From contig MPMU01000018.1 in assembly GCA_002238665.1 (NCBI GenBank), forward strand, positions 1-35,513: a stretch of DNA of 35,513 nucleotides, written 5' to 3'. Each line of letters begins with the position of its first letter. Within the stretch, counting starts at the first letter, position 1. Below are positions 18,908 to 28,008 of this stretch, piece by piece. The notes beneath the pieces were generated by a model. The model did no database searches and was not told the origin of the DNA. It saw only the letters and a program-made list of their open reading frames with translations. This DNA comes from Gammaproteobacteria bacterium bin55. GTDB taxonomy: Bacteria; Pseudomonadota; Gammaproteobacteria; Pseudomonadales; Azotimanducaceae. Position numbers and translations under genes: made by a program.

Positions 18908-19813
18908 ATGGAACATCGACCAGTTATGGTTGAAGCGGTGATGTCTGGCTTGGTGTGGAACCCTCACGGTACCTACCTAGATGCAACGTTTGGGAGAGGA
19001 GGCCATGCCCAGTGTCTGCTTAACCTGATAGCCAAGGACGCGAAGCTCGTGGTATTGGATAGAGACCCTGAGGCGATCTGCTTTGCGCGTCATCTACGAG
19101 CATCTGAACCCAGAGTTCATGTCATTCAGGGGTGTTTTGGCGCTCTGTCAACTGCGATTTCGTCACATGGATTTGGCGGTTTTGACGGGATTCTCTTCGA
19201 TTGTGGGGTTTCTAGTCCACAGCTTGATGACGCGAGACGCGGATTCAGTTTTCAACAAACAGGCCAGCTCGACATGAGAATGGATCCTGAAACTGGAGTG
19301 AGTGCGGCCGAGTGGCTAAACAACGCTCCTGAGCGGGAAATTGCGGACGTAATCAAAGAATACGGCGGCGAACGGAATGCGAACGCTATTGCCAAGAGCA
19401 TCGTTCAACATCGACCACTAAAGTGCACCAATCAATTAAGCCAACTCATCATTGAAGCCTCGACGCATTTTGATTCGGGCAAGCATCCCGCGACCCGTAC
19501 CTTCCAGGCTGTTCGCATGAAAATCAACGATGAACTTGCGGAGTTAGATAAAGGTCTTTCTCAGGCATTCGAACTACTCAATGTGGGCGGTCGGATCGCA
19601 ACCCTGACATTCCACAGTCTCGAGCATCGACTTGTGCGACAAAAGTTCAGAGCACTCACACAATCGAATGTACCTAGAGGATTGCCTCTACAAGGTGACT
19701 TGAGTGGACCAGGAAGACTTGTGGTGAAGAAGGCAGTTCCCTCCTATTTGGAAACTGCTGAGAATCCTCGTTCTCGAAGTGCGATGTTGCAGATTATTGA
19801 GAAGGCTCGTTAA
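18908..19813 (+). CDS. rsmH: 16S rRNA (cytosine-1402-N4)-methyltransferase
   Basis: MEHRPVMVEAVMSGL, GTYLDATFGRGGHA, FDGILFDCGVSSPQLDDARRGFSFQQTGQLDMRMD, RTFQAVRMKINDEL, LTFHSLEHRLVRQKFR; start with upstream GGAGGAG. Confidence 0.96.
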   Translation: MEHRPVMVEAVMSGLVWNPHGTYLDATFGRGGHAQCLLNLIAKDAKLVVLDRDPEAICFARHLRASEPRVHVIQGCFGALSTAISSHGFGGFDGILFDCGVSSPQLDDARRGFSFQQTGQLDMRMDPETGVSAAEWLNNAPEREIADVIKEYGGERNANAIAKSIVQHRPLKCTNQLSQLIIEASTHFDSGKHPATRTFQAVRMKINDELAELDKGLSQAFELLNVGGRIATLTFHSLEHRLVRQKFRALTQSNVPRGLPLQGDLSGPGRLVVKKAVPSYLETAENPRSRSAMLQIIEKAR

Positions 19814-20000
19814 TAGACTTTACTAGCGTGTGCTAAGGTGGTTCGCTCCGGTGTATTACCACCTAACCCTTCTAGCTCCTGCATAGGTAGCATTTAAAAG
19901 TGCTGAGATCGACATGAGTTGCCAGGATCTTAAAAGCCTTGCATTTTCCACCAGGGCGCTCTTAACTGCTCGTCCCTGAGGACGGAACGCTTACGACATC

Positions 20001-20180
20001 TAAAGGGAGCGGATTGGATTAAACTACAGTTGTATGTTGACAAATCAATCTGCTTATCGCTTACTGTCCTGAATCGGCAGAAACAACGGGTCATTATTCT
20101 GGACTGGTTACAGTCTTATGCACACGATTGGTGTAGTGCAGGCGCTAAAGTGTCTATTTGTTCGGCAGTTGGTAATATGC
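20001..20180 (+). pseudogene. truncated, frameshifted copy of the nucleotidyltransferase module (5' flank plus N-terminus)
   Basis: taaagggagcggattggattaaactacagt...tgttgacaaatcaatctgcttatcgcttactgtcctg closely matches 21459..21635; reading frame from ATG 20034 stops after 12 codons and single-nt deletions are visible. Confidence 0.85.
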
Positions 20181-20233
20181 CGTTTGTGGCATGAATAGCC
20201 AGAAAACACATTAGGCCACTGTTATCCGACGAG

Positions 20234-21178
20234 GTGATTGTTACGAAACCAATGCATCATTTGCTCGGATGGGACCGAGCCAAGCAACCTGTGGTCATTC
20301 CGGATTGGTTGAAGGAATACGCTCGCAGTTGGTGCGAGGCTGGAGCAAAGAGCGTTTATCTATATGGTAGTAGGTCTAATGGTTATTACCTTCCTGATAG
20401 TGATTGGGATATCGCCGTAGTATACGAGAGTGAACGACTTAAAGCCGGTAGCTCCGGTCCAGATAGCCACACCCCGAGTTGGACAGAAATCAACGTCATT
20501 CAATTCACAGACGAAGAAATTCATAGCCGTGCACAGAAGCAACCTAATGTGGCCAGCGAAATCATTCAAAGCAAACTTATTGAAGGTGAAGAACTCTCTA
20601 TGCCACGAGCAAACCACATACCAGATAGAGACGAATTAAAAAGACATTTGGTGGTGGTATTTAATGCTTCCAAGAGCACATTGACTGGGATTAATGCAAG
20701 ATGGTTGTCTACCGACGTCTCAAATGAAGAATTGGATGATTTAGAAGACCATGACACTGAATCAACATCTGCACTTGCCGCCGAAAGATTGGTGAAAGCG
20801 CTCTGTTGCCTTTATGATCAGCCATATGAAAAGACACACAAAGTCTCTGAGTTTATAGAGATCTTACCCGATGACTATGCGGGTCATATTTCCAAAATGA
20901 ACGGCTCCACACATAAGTTAGGTATTAGTCCATATGAAGGCGGCCCTTTGGAATCCTGTCAGGACTCCCTCAATCGAATTATCTATACGTTAAATCTGCT
21001 TGATAAGGTGGTAAAACAAGGCGACTTGGAATTGACCCAAGAAGAGCGTCGATATATTCAGAAGGAATATAGAGTGGGGGCGAGGAAATATGCGGACTTA
21101 ACGGAGGAAGAAACGCACCCCGACATAGTTCAGACTATCTTTCGAATGGATGGAACTATCGAAGGCTTGAGCAACTAG
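20234..21178 (+). CDS. MNT-type nucleotidyltransferase fused to HEPN-like C-terminal domain, copy 1
   Basis: SVYLYGSRSNGYYLPDSDWDIAVVYE (GSxxxG...DSDxD NTase motif); SALAAERLVKALCCLYDQPYEKTHKVSEFIEILP resembles HEPN helices; paralogue of 21492..22427. Confidence 0.8.
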   Translation: MIVTKPMHHLLGWDRAKQPVVIPDWLKEYARSWCEAGAKSVYLYGSRSNGYYLPDSDWDIAVVYESERLKAGSSGPDSHTPSWTEINVIQFTDEEIHSRAQKQPNVASEIIQSKLIEGEELSMPRANHIPDRDELKRHLVVVFNASKSTLTGINARWLSTDVSNEELDDLEDHDTESTSALAAERLVKALCCLYDQPYEKTHKVSEFIEILPDDYAGHISKMNGSTHKLGISPYEGGPLESCQDSLNRIIYTLNLLDKVVKQGDLELTQEERRYIQKEYRVGARKYADLTEEETHPDIVQTIFRMDGTIEGLSN

Positions 21179-21201
21179 CTGCAGCATGGCATTCACACAC
21201 C

Positions 21202-21237
21202 TGAACCGAGCGGTAAAGGCGGACGATTCGATTAAAA
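21202..21237 (+). repeat. 36-bp exact repeat downstream of NTase copy 1 (partner at 22451-22486)
   Basis: tgaaccgagcggtaaaggcggacgattcgattaaaa, embedded in a longer similar 3' flank. Confidence 0.95.
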
Positions 21238-21491
21238 GGTACAGTGCGACAACCGGGACTCCAACCTGGATCCACCGTCTGGTGTTCTAAGGCAAGGGAT
21301 TTTCCGAGCCTGTGTCTAAGCAAGTTTTGGCCTTTGCAAAAACTCTTATTCGCGCTTATATGAACGAGTCGGATACTGGGATTTCGCGCTACTTGTTGGA
21401 AGATTTTGAGAAAATGCCCAATGACGATGCGAAAATTATGAGGAACGCTGACGACATCTAAAGGGAGTGGATTGGATTAAACTACAGTTCT

Positions 21492-22427
21492 ATGTTGACA
21501 CATAAATCGCCTTATCGCTTACTGTCCTGGGATCGACAGAAACAACCGGTCATTATTCCAGACTGGTTACAGACTTATGCACACGATTGGTGTAATGCAG
21601 GCGCTAAAAGTGTCTATTTGTTCGGCAGTCGGTCCAATGGTTTCTATTTGCCTGATAGTGACTGGGACATTGCTATTGTGCATGAGAGTGAGGAAGTTCA
21701 AAACGCTATTCGTTCTACCCATGTCCGTCTGTCAATACAAGAAGAAATCAATGAAATTCACAAAACCGCCGAAGATATTTGTCGGCAGGCACAAAAGCAG
21801 CCAAACATTGCCAGTGAGATTATTCGTAGCAGATTAATCGAAGGAGACCCTCTCAGTTTTCCAAGAAGGAAACATTATTCTGATCGAGAAGAATTAAAAC
21901 GTCATTTGGCGGAAACGTTCATGACTGTTACGAGTACGCTGATAGGAATTAATGCGCAATGGAAGGTGAATGAGAAAGAGCTAGAAGATCTAGCGGATAC
22001 CCACACAGAATCGCAGTCTGCATATGCGGCTGAAAGGTTGGTAAAAGGGTTGTGCTGCATTTATGAGCAACCATACGAAATGGTGCATAACATCACCGAA
22101 TTTATTCCGCTCCTCCCTGAAGGCTATGAGTCTGATATTGTCAAAATGAACGGCACAACGGGAGATCTCCATGTGAGTCCATACCTCAACCCGCCTATGG
22201 AGTCTTGCCAGAATTCTCTAAATCGTCTCAACTATACGTTAGATCTATTTGACAAGATGGTGGCAGAGGGAGATGTTAAGTTGAGACATGAAGAGCTAGC
22301 ATATATTCAGAATCAGCACTCCGTGCGAACCAGTCTGTGGTGGGAGCTACCAGAGGAAGAAATGCATCCTGACGTTGCTGCGGTTAAAGTTCGCCTGGAT
22401 AGGACTATTGAAAGCTTGAGCAACTAG
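21492..22427 (+). CDS. MNT-type nucleotidyltransferase fused to HEPN-like C-terminal domain, copy 2
   Basis: SVYLFGSRSNGFYLPDSDWDIAIVHE; SAYAAERLVKGLCCIYEQPYEMVHNITEFIPLLP; alignable along its full length with copy 1. Confidence 0.8.
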   Translation: MLTHKSPYRLLSWDRQKQPVIIPDWLQTYAHDWCNAGAKSVYLFGSRSNGFYLPDSDWDIAIVHESEEVQNAIRSTHVRLSIQEEINEIHKTAEDICRQAQKQPNIASEIIRSRLIEGDPLSFPRRKHYSDREELKRHLAETFMTVTSTLIGINAQWKVNEKELEDLADTHTESQSAYAAERLVKGLCCIYEQPYEMVHNITEFIPLLPEGYESDIVKMNGTTGDLHVSPYLNPPMESCQNSLNRLNYTLDLFDKMVAEGDVKLRHEELAYIQNQHSVRTSLWWELPEEEMHPDVAAVKVRLDRTIESLSN

Positions 22428-22450
22428 CTGTAGCATGACATTCGCACACT

Positions 22451-22486
22451 TGAACCGAGCGGTAAAGGCGGACGATTCGATTAAAA
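22451..22486 (+). repeat. 36-bp exact repeat downstream of NTase copy 2 (partner at 21202-21237)
   Basis: tgaaccgagcggtaaaggcggacgattcgattaaaa. Confidence 0.95.
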
Positions 22487-22586
22487 ACATAAAGTGCGAC
22501 AACCACAACGCCAACCTGGATTCGTCGGTTGACGATTCTCGGCTAAGCACTGGCTAAATCTACTGCCTAAGTGGGAATCTCGTTCA

Positions 22587-24005
22587 TTGCTCCTAAGAGA
22601 ATTATTTGAACGACAAGATCTTCCATCTGTTGAAGTGCTCGGACTGAGCAATGACTCGCGACAGGTCGTAGCCGGCGATTGTTTTTTTGCCTATAAAGGT
22701 CAGTCCTCGGATGGTAATTGCTTTGTCCAGGAAGCAATCGAAAAAGGCGCGGTCGCAATATGTACTGATTCAAAATCCGACCTAAACGGTGCGGTTCCGA
22801 AAATTTATGTGAGGAATCTCGCACAGGAGCAAAGTGAAATCGCCGGTCGTTTTTTTGACCACCCAAGTCGTTCGATTCGTTGTGTTGGCGTGACCGGGAC
22901 CAATGGCAAAACCAGCATCGCCTACGGACTCTCAACTCTTCTACATGATTCTGGGTTTGGAGGATCTGTAGGATGGGGTAGACCTCCTAGGTTAAACAAG
23001 ACATCTCTGACAACCGTTGATGCAATTTCTTTCCAAGCAGGACTTAGTAATTTTGTAAATTGTGGACTAAAACATGCCATTCTCGAAGTATCTTCCCACG
23101 CGCTACATCAGAGTAGAGTTGACGGCGTGCGATTTGAAGTTGGAATCTTCTCGAATTTGACGAGAGATCATTTGGATTACCACGGCGATATGCGAGAATA
23201 TGGGCGATGTAAGAGTCTCCTGTTTAAACGACCTGAATTGAAACTTGGCATCGTCAATATTGATGATCCGTTTGGCGCAGAAATCCAACACATTTTGAAG
23301 CAAAACGAAACTCCCCTCTTAACTTATGGTAGATCTCCATCTGCCAATGTCTCTTGGCGAGAATTACGTTGGGAGTCTGATCGAGTATTTGGTGAGTGGT
23401 GCACCCCCTGGGGTAGCTTCGATTTTGAATTGCCGGTTTTATCAGAGTTTTCTGTCGCTAACTGTGCCGCAATATTCGCATGTATGCACCATTTTGGCGC
23501 GGATGCAAGAGACACAACCTTTAGTATGAGGGATTTACAAACGCCGCCTGGTCGAATGGAACGCTTGAACCATCCGTCTGGTGCCCGTGCGATCCTAGAC
23601 TTTGCACACACGCCTGATGCCTTGCAAAACGTATTAAGTGCTGTAAAGCCCACCGTGAGCGGAAAACTCATATGTGTCTTTGGGTGTGGTGGTGATCGAG
23701 ATCAAGGAAAACGCAGTCTTATGGGAAAGATTGCCGAGAAATTTGCGGACTTTTCGGTGATTACTTCAGATAATCCGAGATTTGAAGAGCCGAATAAGAT
23801 AATTGACGACATCGTAGAGGGATTTTCACATCGAAAACGGTATAGAGTGGAATCAGACAGAGCTGCGGCGATTGCTTTTGCTATGAACATGGCGACGAAG
23901 GACGACTTAATCGTCATAGCAGGTAAAGGCTCAGAACAGTTTATGGAAATAGAAGGGCAACGTATACCCTTCAATGACCGCGATAGTTTCATGGAGAACA
24001 CGTAG
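22587..24005 (+). CDS. murE: UDP-MurNAc-L-Ala-D-Glu:meso-diaminopimelate ligase
   Basis: VGVTGTNGKTSIAYGL, EVSSHALHQSRVDGVRFEVGIFSNLTRDHLDYHGDMREY, VITSDNPRFEEP (DNPR meso-DAP motif), FGCGGDRDQGKR; TTG start. Confidence 0.94.
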   Translation: MLLRELFERQDLPSVEVLGLSNDSRQVVAGDCFFAYKGQSSDGNCFVQEAIEKGAVAICTDSKSDLNGAVPKIYVRNLAQEQSEIAGRFFDHPSRSIRCVGVTGTNGKTSIAYGLSTLLHDSGFGGSVGWGRPPRLNKTSLTTVDAISFQAGLSNFVNCGLKHAILEVSSHALHQSRVDGVRFEVGIFSNLTRDHLDYHGDMREYGRCKSLLFKRPELKLGIVNIDDPFGAEIQHILKQNETPLLTYGRSPSANVSWRELRWESDRVFGEWCTPWGSFDFELPVLSEFSVANCAAIFACMHHFGADARDTTFSMRDLQTPPGRMERLNHPSGARAILDFAHTPDALQNVLSAVKPTVSGKLICVFGCGGDRDQGKRSLMGKIAEKFADFSVITSDNPRFEEPNKIIDDIVEGFSHRKRYRVESDRAAAIAFAMNMATKDDLIVIAGKGSEQFMEIEGQRIPFNDRDSFMENT

Positions 24006-24015
24006 GTAGGCACAT

Positions 24016-25098
24016 ATGCTCACTTGGTTAACGGATTACCTGAGCCAGTACATATCGTTTTTTAACGTATTTCAGTACATCACATTTCGGTCGGCGGTAA
24101 GCGCTGCCACCGCACTGATTATTTCCATCTGCATTGGCCCAACCATCATTCGGTTATTGCAGCAGAATCAGATTGGTGCGGTCATTCGAACGGATGGTCC
24201 TGAGACTCACCTTGCGAAATCTGGGACACCCACCATGGGTGGTATTCTGATCCTCATAGCTATTTTTGCTTCCACACTATTATGGGGGGACCTCACGAAT
24301 AAGAACGTATTGGTCGTGCTATTTGTGCTTCTAGGTTTTGGTTTTGTCGGTTGGCTAGATGACTATTTGAAGGTCATCAAGAAGAACAGCAAGGGCTTAA
24401 CGGCAGGCAAAAAATACACTCTACAGAGTATCTTTGGTCTTGGTGTAGCCGTGTATCTGTTCTTTACCGCAGAGTCTCCAGCATCATTGAATTACATTAT
24501 TCCTTTTGTAAAGAACATCGCCATTCCTCTGGGATTTGGTTACATCGTCATTACGTATCTAATGGTGGTCGGCATGAGCAACAGTGTCAATTTCACTGAT
24601 GGGCTTGACGGCTTGGCAATCTTGCCTGTGGTTTTGGTCGGTGGCGCGTTAGGGTTAATTGGCTATCTAGTTGGCCACAGTGAGTTTGCGAATTACCTGC
24701 AAATTCCTCATATTGCCGATATGGGTGAGGTAGCTGTGTTATGTGGGGCGATTGTTGGTGCGGGATTGGGATTCTTATGGTTCAACGCATATCCAGCAAG
24801 TGTCATGATGGGCGATGTCGGAGCGCTTTCACTAGGTGCAGCTCTCGGTTTAATTGGTGTTTTGGTACGACATGAAATCGTACTCCTGATCATGGGTGGG
24901 TTATTTGTACTGGAGACCCTTTCTGTAATGGCACAGGTAGCAAATTTCAAGCTCTTTGGTAAGCGGATACTGCGCATGGCACCCTTACACCACCATTTCG
25001 AAATGAAGGGATGGCCGGAGTCGCACGTCATCATTCGATTCTGGATTTTCTCGGTCATGTTTGTAATGATCGGCTTGTCCACATTGAAACTACGCTAG
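24016..25098 (+). CDS. mraY: phospho-MurNAc-pentapeptide transferase
   Basis: [87 protein letters not shown]. Confidence 0.97.
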   Translation: MLTWLTDYLSQYISFFNVFQYITFRSAVSAATALIISICIGPTIIRLLQQNQIGAVIRTDGPETHLAKSGTPTMGGILILIAIFASTLLWGDLTNKNVLVVLFVLLGFGFVGWLDDYLKVIKKNSKGLTAGKKYTLQSIFGLGVAVYLFFTAESPASLNYIIPFVKNIAIPLGFGYIVITYLMVVGMSNSVNFTDGLDGLAILPVVLVGGALGLIGYLVGHSEFANYLQIPHIADMGEVAVLCGAIVGAGLGFLWFNAYPASVMMGDVGALSLGAALGLIGVLVRHEIVLLIMGGLFVLETLSVMAQVANFKLFGKRILRMAPLHHHFEMKGWPESHVIIRFWIFSVMFVMIGLSTLKLR

Positions 25099-25111
25099 TC
25101 TCGAGGTAGGA

Positions 25112-26446
25112 GTGCCTGCCAGCACTACGGTCTTAATCTGTGGTCTAGGTATAACAGGCCAGTCCATAGTTCGCTATTTAGCGAGTGAAGCTAATTTGCT
25201 GGTAACAGATACGAGACTTGAAACGAGTCCTGAAATCGCGCGCATAGCGGAGCAATTGAGTTCCAAGAGTGATCAATTAAAGGTCGTAAAGGTGTCAGAA
25301 CTTGCGACGCATTGGGCCGAAATCACCGAAATGTATGTAAGCCCTGGTCTACCACTCTCACACGAGATCGTTCAAAAAGCACTGGAAGAAGACATTCCGG
25401 TTCGCGGTGACATAGATCTCTTCCTCGACCATGTAGATAAACCAGTACTAGCCATAACTGGCACCAACGGCAAGACTACGGTTGTTTCCTTAATTACCGA
25501 GTTACTTGCATCCCGCGGATTTATCTCTGTTGGAAATATTGGAACTCCTGTACTCGACGGCTTGCAAAGAAGAGCGTCCGGTTTTGTGTTGGAACTGTCT
25601 AGTTTCCAACTTGAGCGTCTCAAGAGTCCAAGTTTTAAGGTAGCTACTTGTCTAAATGTCACCGCAGACCATTTAGATCACCACGCTTCTTTTGACGAAT
25701 ATCTCAATGCGAAGCGAAGAATTTACGAGAACTGCGAGATGGTGATTTACAACGCAAAAGATGAACTGACGGTACCCCAGAATACCGTTGGAAGGCAGTC
25801 TATTGCCATCAATGACGATCCGAAATGGCGCGTGGAGTCAGGTGGTGTGGTTATTTCAGGCGAATTCGTGCCAGCGAGCGAATTTAGTTTGACAGGAGAA
25901 CACAATCTGTATAACATCGTGGTTTCGGCGGCGTTTGCGCATCACATGGGAGTTTCTCTTGAAGAAATGTTGCCGGTCTTACGGTCTTTTAAGGGCTTAC
26001 CACACCGACAGCAACTCATCAAGGTAGACAGTGGAGTTACTTTGATTGATGATTCCAAATCCACCAATGTCGCCTCGACGGTGGTAGCAATTCAGGCATT
26101 CAACTGTGCAAGAAGACCGCTCGTGCTTTTATTAGGAGGTGATAGCAAAGGTGTGGACCTTGCTCCATTGACGAACGCCACGCTTACTACGGACCATGTG
26201 GTGCTTTACGGTCAAGATGCCTATCGATTCAAGGAGATTATGGATTCAACTATGGTAGTACACATGGCTAAGACATTTGAGCACGCGATTCGAACTTCGA
26301 TCGAGTGCGCTGGTTCTGAAGGGACAATCTTGTTCTCTCCTGCATGTGCGAGTTTCGACATGTTCTCAAACTATGTCGAACGCGGTAGGTCTTTTTGCGC
26401 CATTGCTAGACGCTTACTAGATCCAACAACAAGAGATTGCCACTGA
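25112..26446 (+). CDS. murD: UDP-N-acetylmuramoylalanine--D-glutamate ligase
   Basis: VLICGLGITGQSIVRYLA, LAITGTNGKTTVVSLI, NIGTPVLD, ELSSFQLERL, LNVTADHLDHHASFDEYLNAKRRI; GTG start. Confidence 0.96.
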   Translation: MPASTTVLICGLGITGQSIVRYLASEANLLVTDTRLETSPEIARIAEQLSSKSDQLKVVKVSELATHWAEITEMYVSPGLPLSHEIVQKALEEDIPVRGDIDLFLDHVDKPVLAITGTNGKTTVVSLITELLASRGFISVGNIGTPVLDGLQRRASGFVLELSSFQLERLKSPSFKVATCLNVTADHLDHHASFDEYLNAKRRIYENCEMVIYNAKDELTVPQNTVGRQSIAINDDPKWRVESGGVVISGEFVPASEFSLTGEHNLYNIVVSAAFAHHMGVSLEEMLPVLRSFKGLPHRQQLIKVDSGVTLIDDSKSTNVASTVVAIQAFNCARRPLVLLLGGDSKGVDLAPLTNATLTTDHVVLYGQDAYRFKEIMDSTMVVHMAKTFEHAIRTSIECAGSEGTILFSPACASFDMFSNYVERGRSFCAIARRLLDPTTRDCH

Positions 26447-27855
26447 TGTCTGTAGTGTACCCCATGCGCCATGTTCGGCACATTCATCTGATAGGTATCG
26501 GAGGTAGTGGAATGTGTGGGATTGCAGAAGTCTTGATTAACCAAGGCTATCACGTCAGTGGTTCAGATCTCCAACAATCACAGAGTACGCGCAGGTTGCG
26601 TCAGCTCGGTATTCAGGTATTTAATGAACATGCCGCCGAAAACGTTCAGAATGCTGATGTAGTGGTAATTTCGAGCGCAATCTCAAACGAAAACGTGGAA
26701 TTGGTATCTGCTCACGAGCATCTAGTTCCAGTCATTAACCGGGCGGAGATGCTCGGTGAATTAATGCGGCATCGGTATGGTATAGCGGTTGCTGGTACAC
26801 ACGGTAAAACGACAACCACTAGCTTGATCACCAGCATCTTTCAGAGTGCGGGTCTAGATCCCACCTATGTAATCGGTGGTCTATTGAAAAGTGAAGACAG
26901 AAATGCTGGGTTAGGACTTAGCAAGTACATTATCGCGGAAGCGGATGAGAGCGACGCATCCTTTCTCTACCTAAAACCCATGCTTGCGGTGATTACCAAC
27001 ATTGATCAAGACCACATGTCTACATATGACCACGATGTTGAGTTATTGTCATCCACATTTGAAGAATTCATCACGCGATTGCCGTTCTACGGTGCGGTCG
27101 TAGTCTGCATCGACGATGAAGGGATTCAACAGATAGCTTCTCGCATCACCCGTCCACTCCTGACGTACGGGTACAATGAATCCGCAGACTTTCGAGCGAT
27201 TAATCTAGATACCTCTAAACAGACTTGGAGATATACCTGTCTCCGACCTGGAGGGTTAGCCCCATTAGATATAGAGCTCAATCTTCCTGGAAACCAAAAT
27301 GTGCTAAATTCGTTAGCTGCCATCGCTACAGCGACCGACGAGCGCATCGACGATAGATTCATAGTAGAGGGGCTCGCGAATTTTCACGGAGTGGGACGTC
27401 GTTTTGAAATTTCAGAGGTCCAGCTTGCTGGTCACACATTCACGATGGTGGATGACTACGGGCACCATCCAACAGAAATCTCATATGTGGTAGAAACGGC
27501 AAATCTCCTGTGGCCAGATCGCAAAGTTGCTATGGTTTATCAGCCTCATCGATACACCCGGACGAGAGACTTATTTCATGACTTTGTCGATGTCCTTGGT
27601 CGAGTCGACAGATTGATTTTGTTAGAGACGTATGGGGCGGGTGAAAGTCCTATAGATGGTGCAAACGTTTGTGACCTGGCGAAATTTATCAGAGAGTTTC
27701 ACGGCAAAGAGGTGGCAATTTGTGAAGACTCAACACAAGCACTTCAGACACTAGAGAAGAATCTTGAAATGAATGATCTCATACTGGTACAGGGGGCAGG
27801 TAGCGTAAGCGAAGTCTCAGAATTACTCAAATCTCCGATGATAAGTCCGGCGTAG
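26446..27855 (+). CDS. murC: UDP-N-acetylmuramate--L-alanine ligase
   Basis: HIHLIGIGGSGMCGIAEVLINQGYHVSGSD, GIAVAGTHGKTTTTSLI, AEADESDASFLYLKP, VDDYGHHPTEI, YQPHRYTRTRDL; ATG overlaps the murD stop (TGATG). Confidence 0.96.
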   Translation: MSVVYPMRHVRHIHLIGIGGSGMCGIAEVLINQGYHVSGSDLQQSQSTRRLRQLGIQVFNEHAAENVQNADVVVISSAISNENVELVSAHEHLVPVINRAEMLGELMRHRYGIAVAGTHGKTTTTSLITSIFQSAGLDPTYVIGGLLKSEDRNAGLGLSKYIIAEADESDASFLYLKPMLAVITNIDQDHMSTYDHDVELLSSTFEEFITRLPFYGAVVVCIDDEGIQQIASRITRPLLTYGYNESADFRAINLDTSKQTWRYTCLRPGGLAPLDIELNLPGNQNVLNSLAAIATATDERIDDRFIVEGLANFHGVGRRFEISEVQLAGHTFTMVDDYGHHPTEISYVVETANLLWPDRKVAMVYQPHRYTRTRDLFHDFVDVLGRVDRLILLETYGAGESPIDGANVCDLAKFIREFHGKEVAICEDSTQALQTLEKNLEMNDLILVQGAGSVSEVSELLKSPMISPA

Positions 27856-28008
27856 CGAATTAAATTCTCAATGGTCAGAAAACCGACTACACGAATCCCG
27901 TTCCATAGTGGTCTGATTCCGCCTGACTATTAAAATGTTAATTACATTCCTAGGTCGTATGCTTGTTAGACAGGAAGTCGTTCAACATGATCCACCAAGA
28001 GGGTTAAC

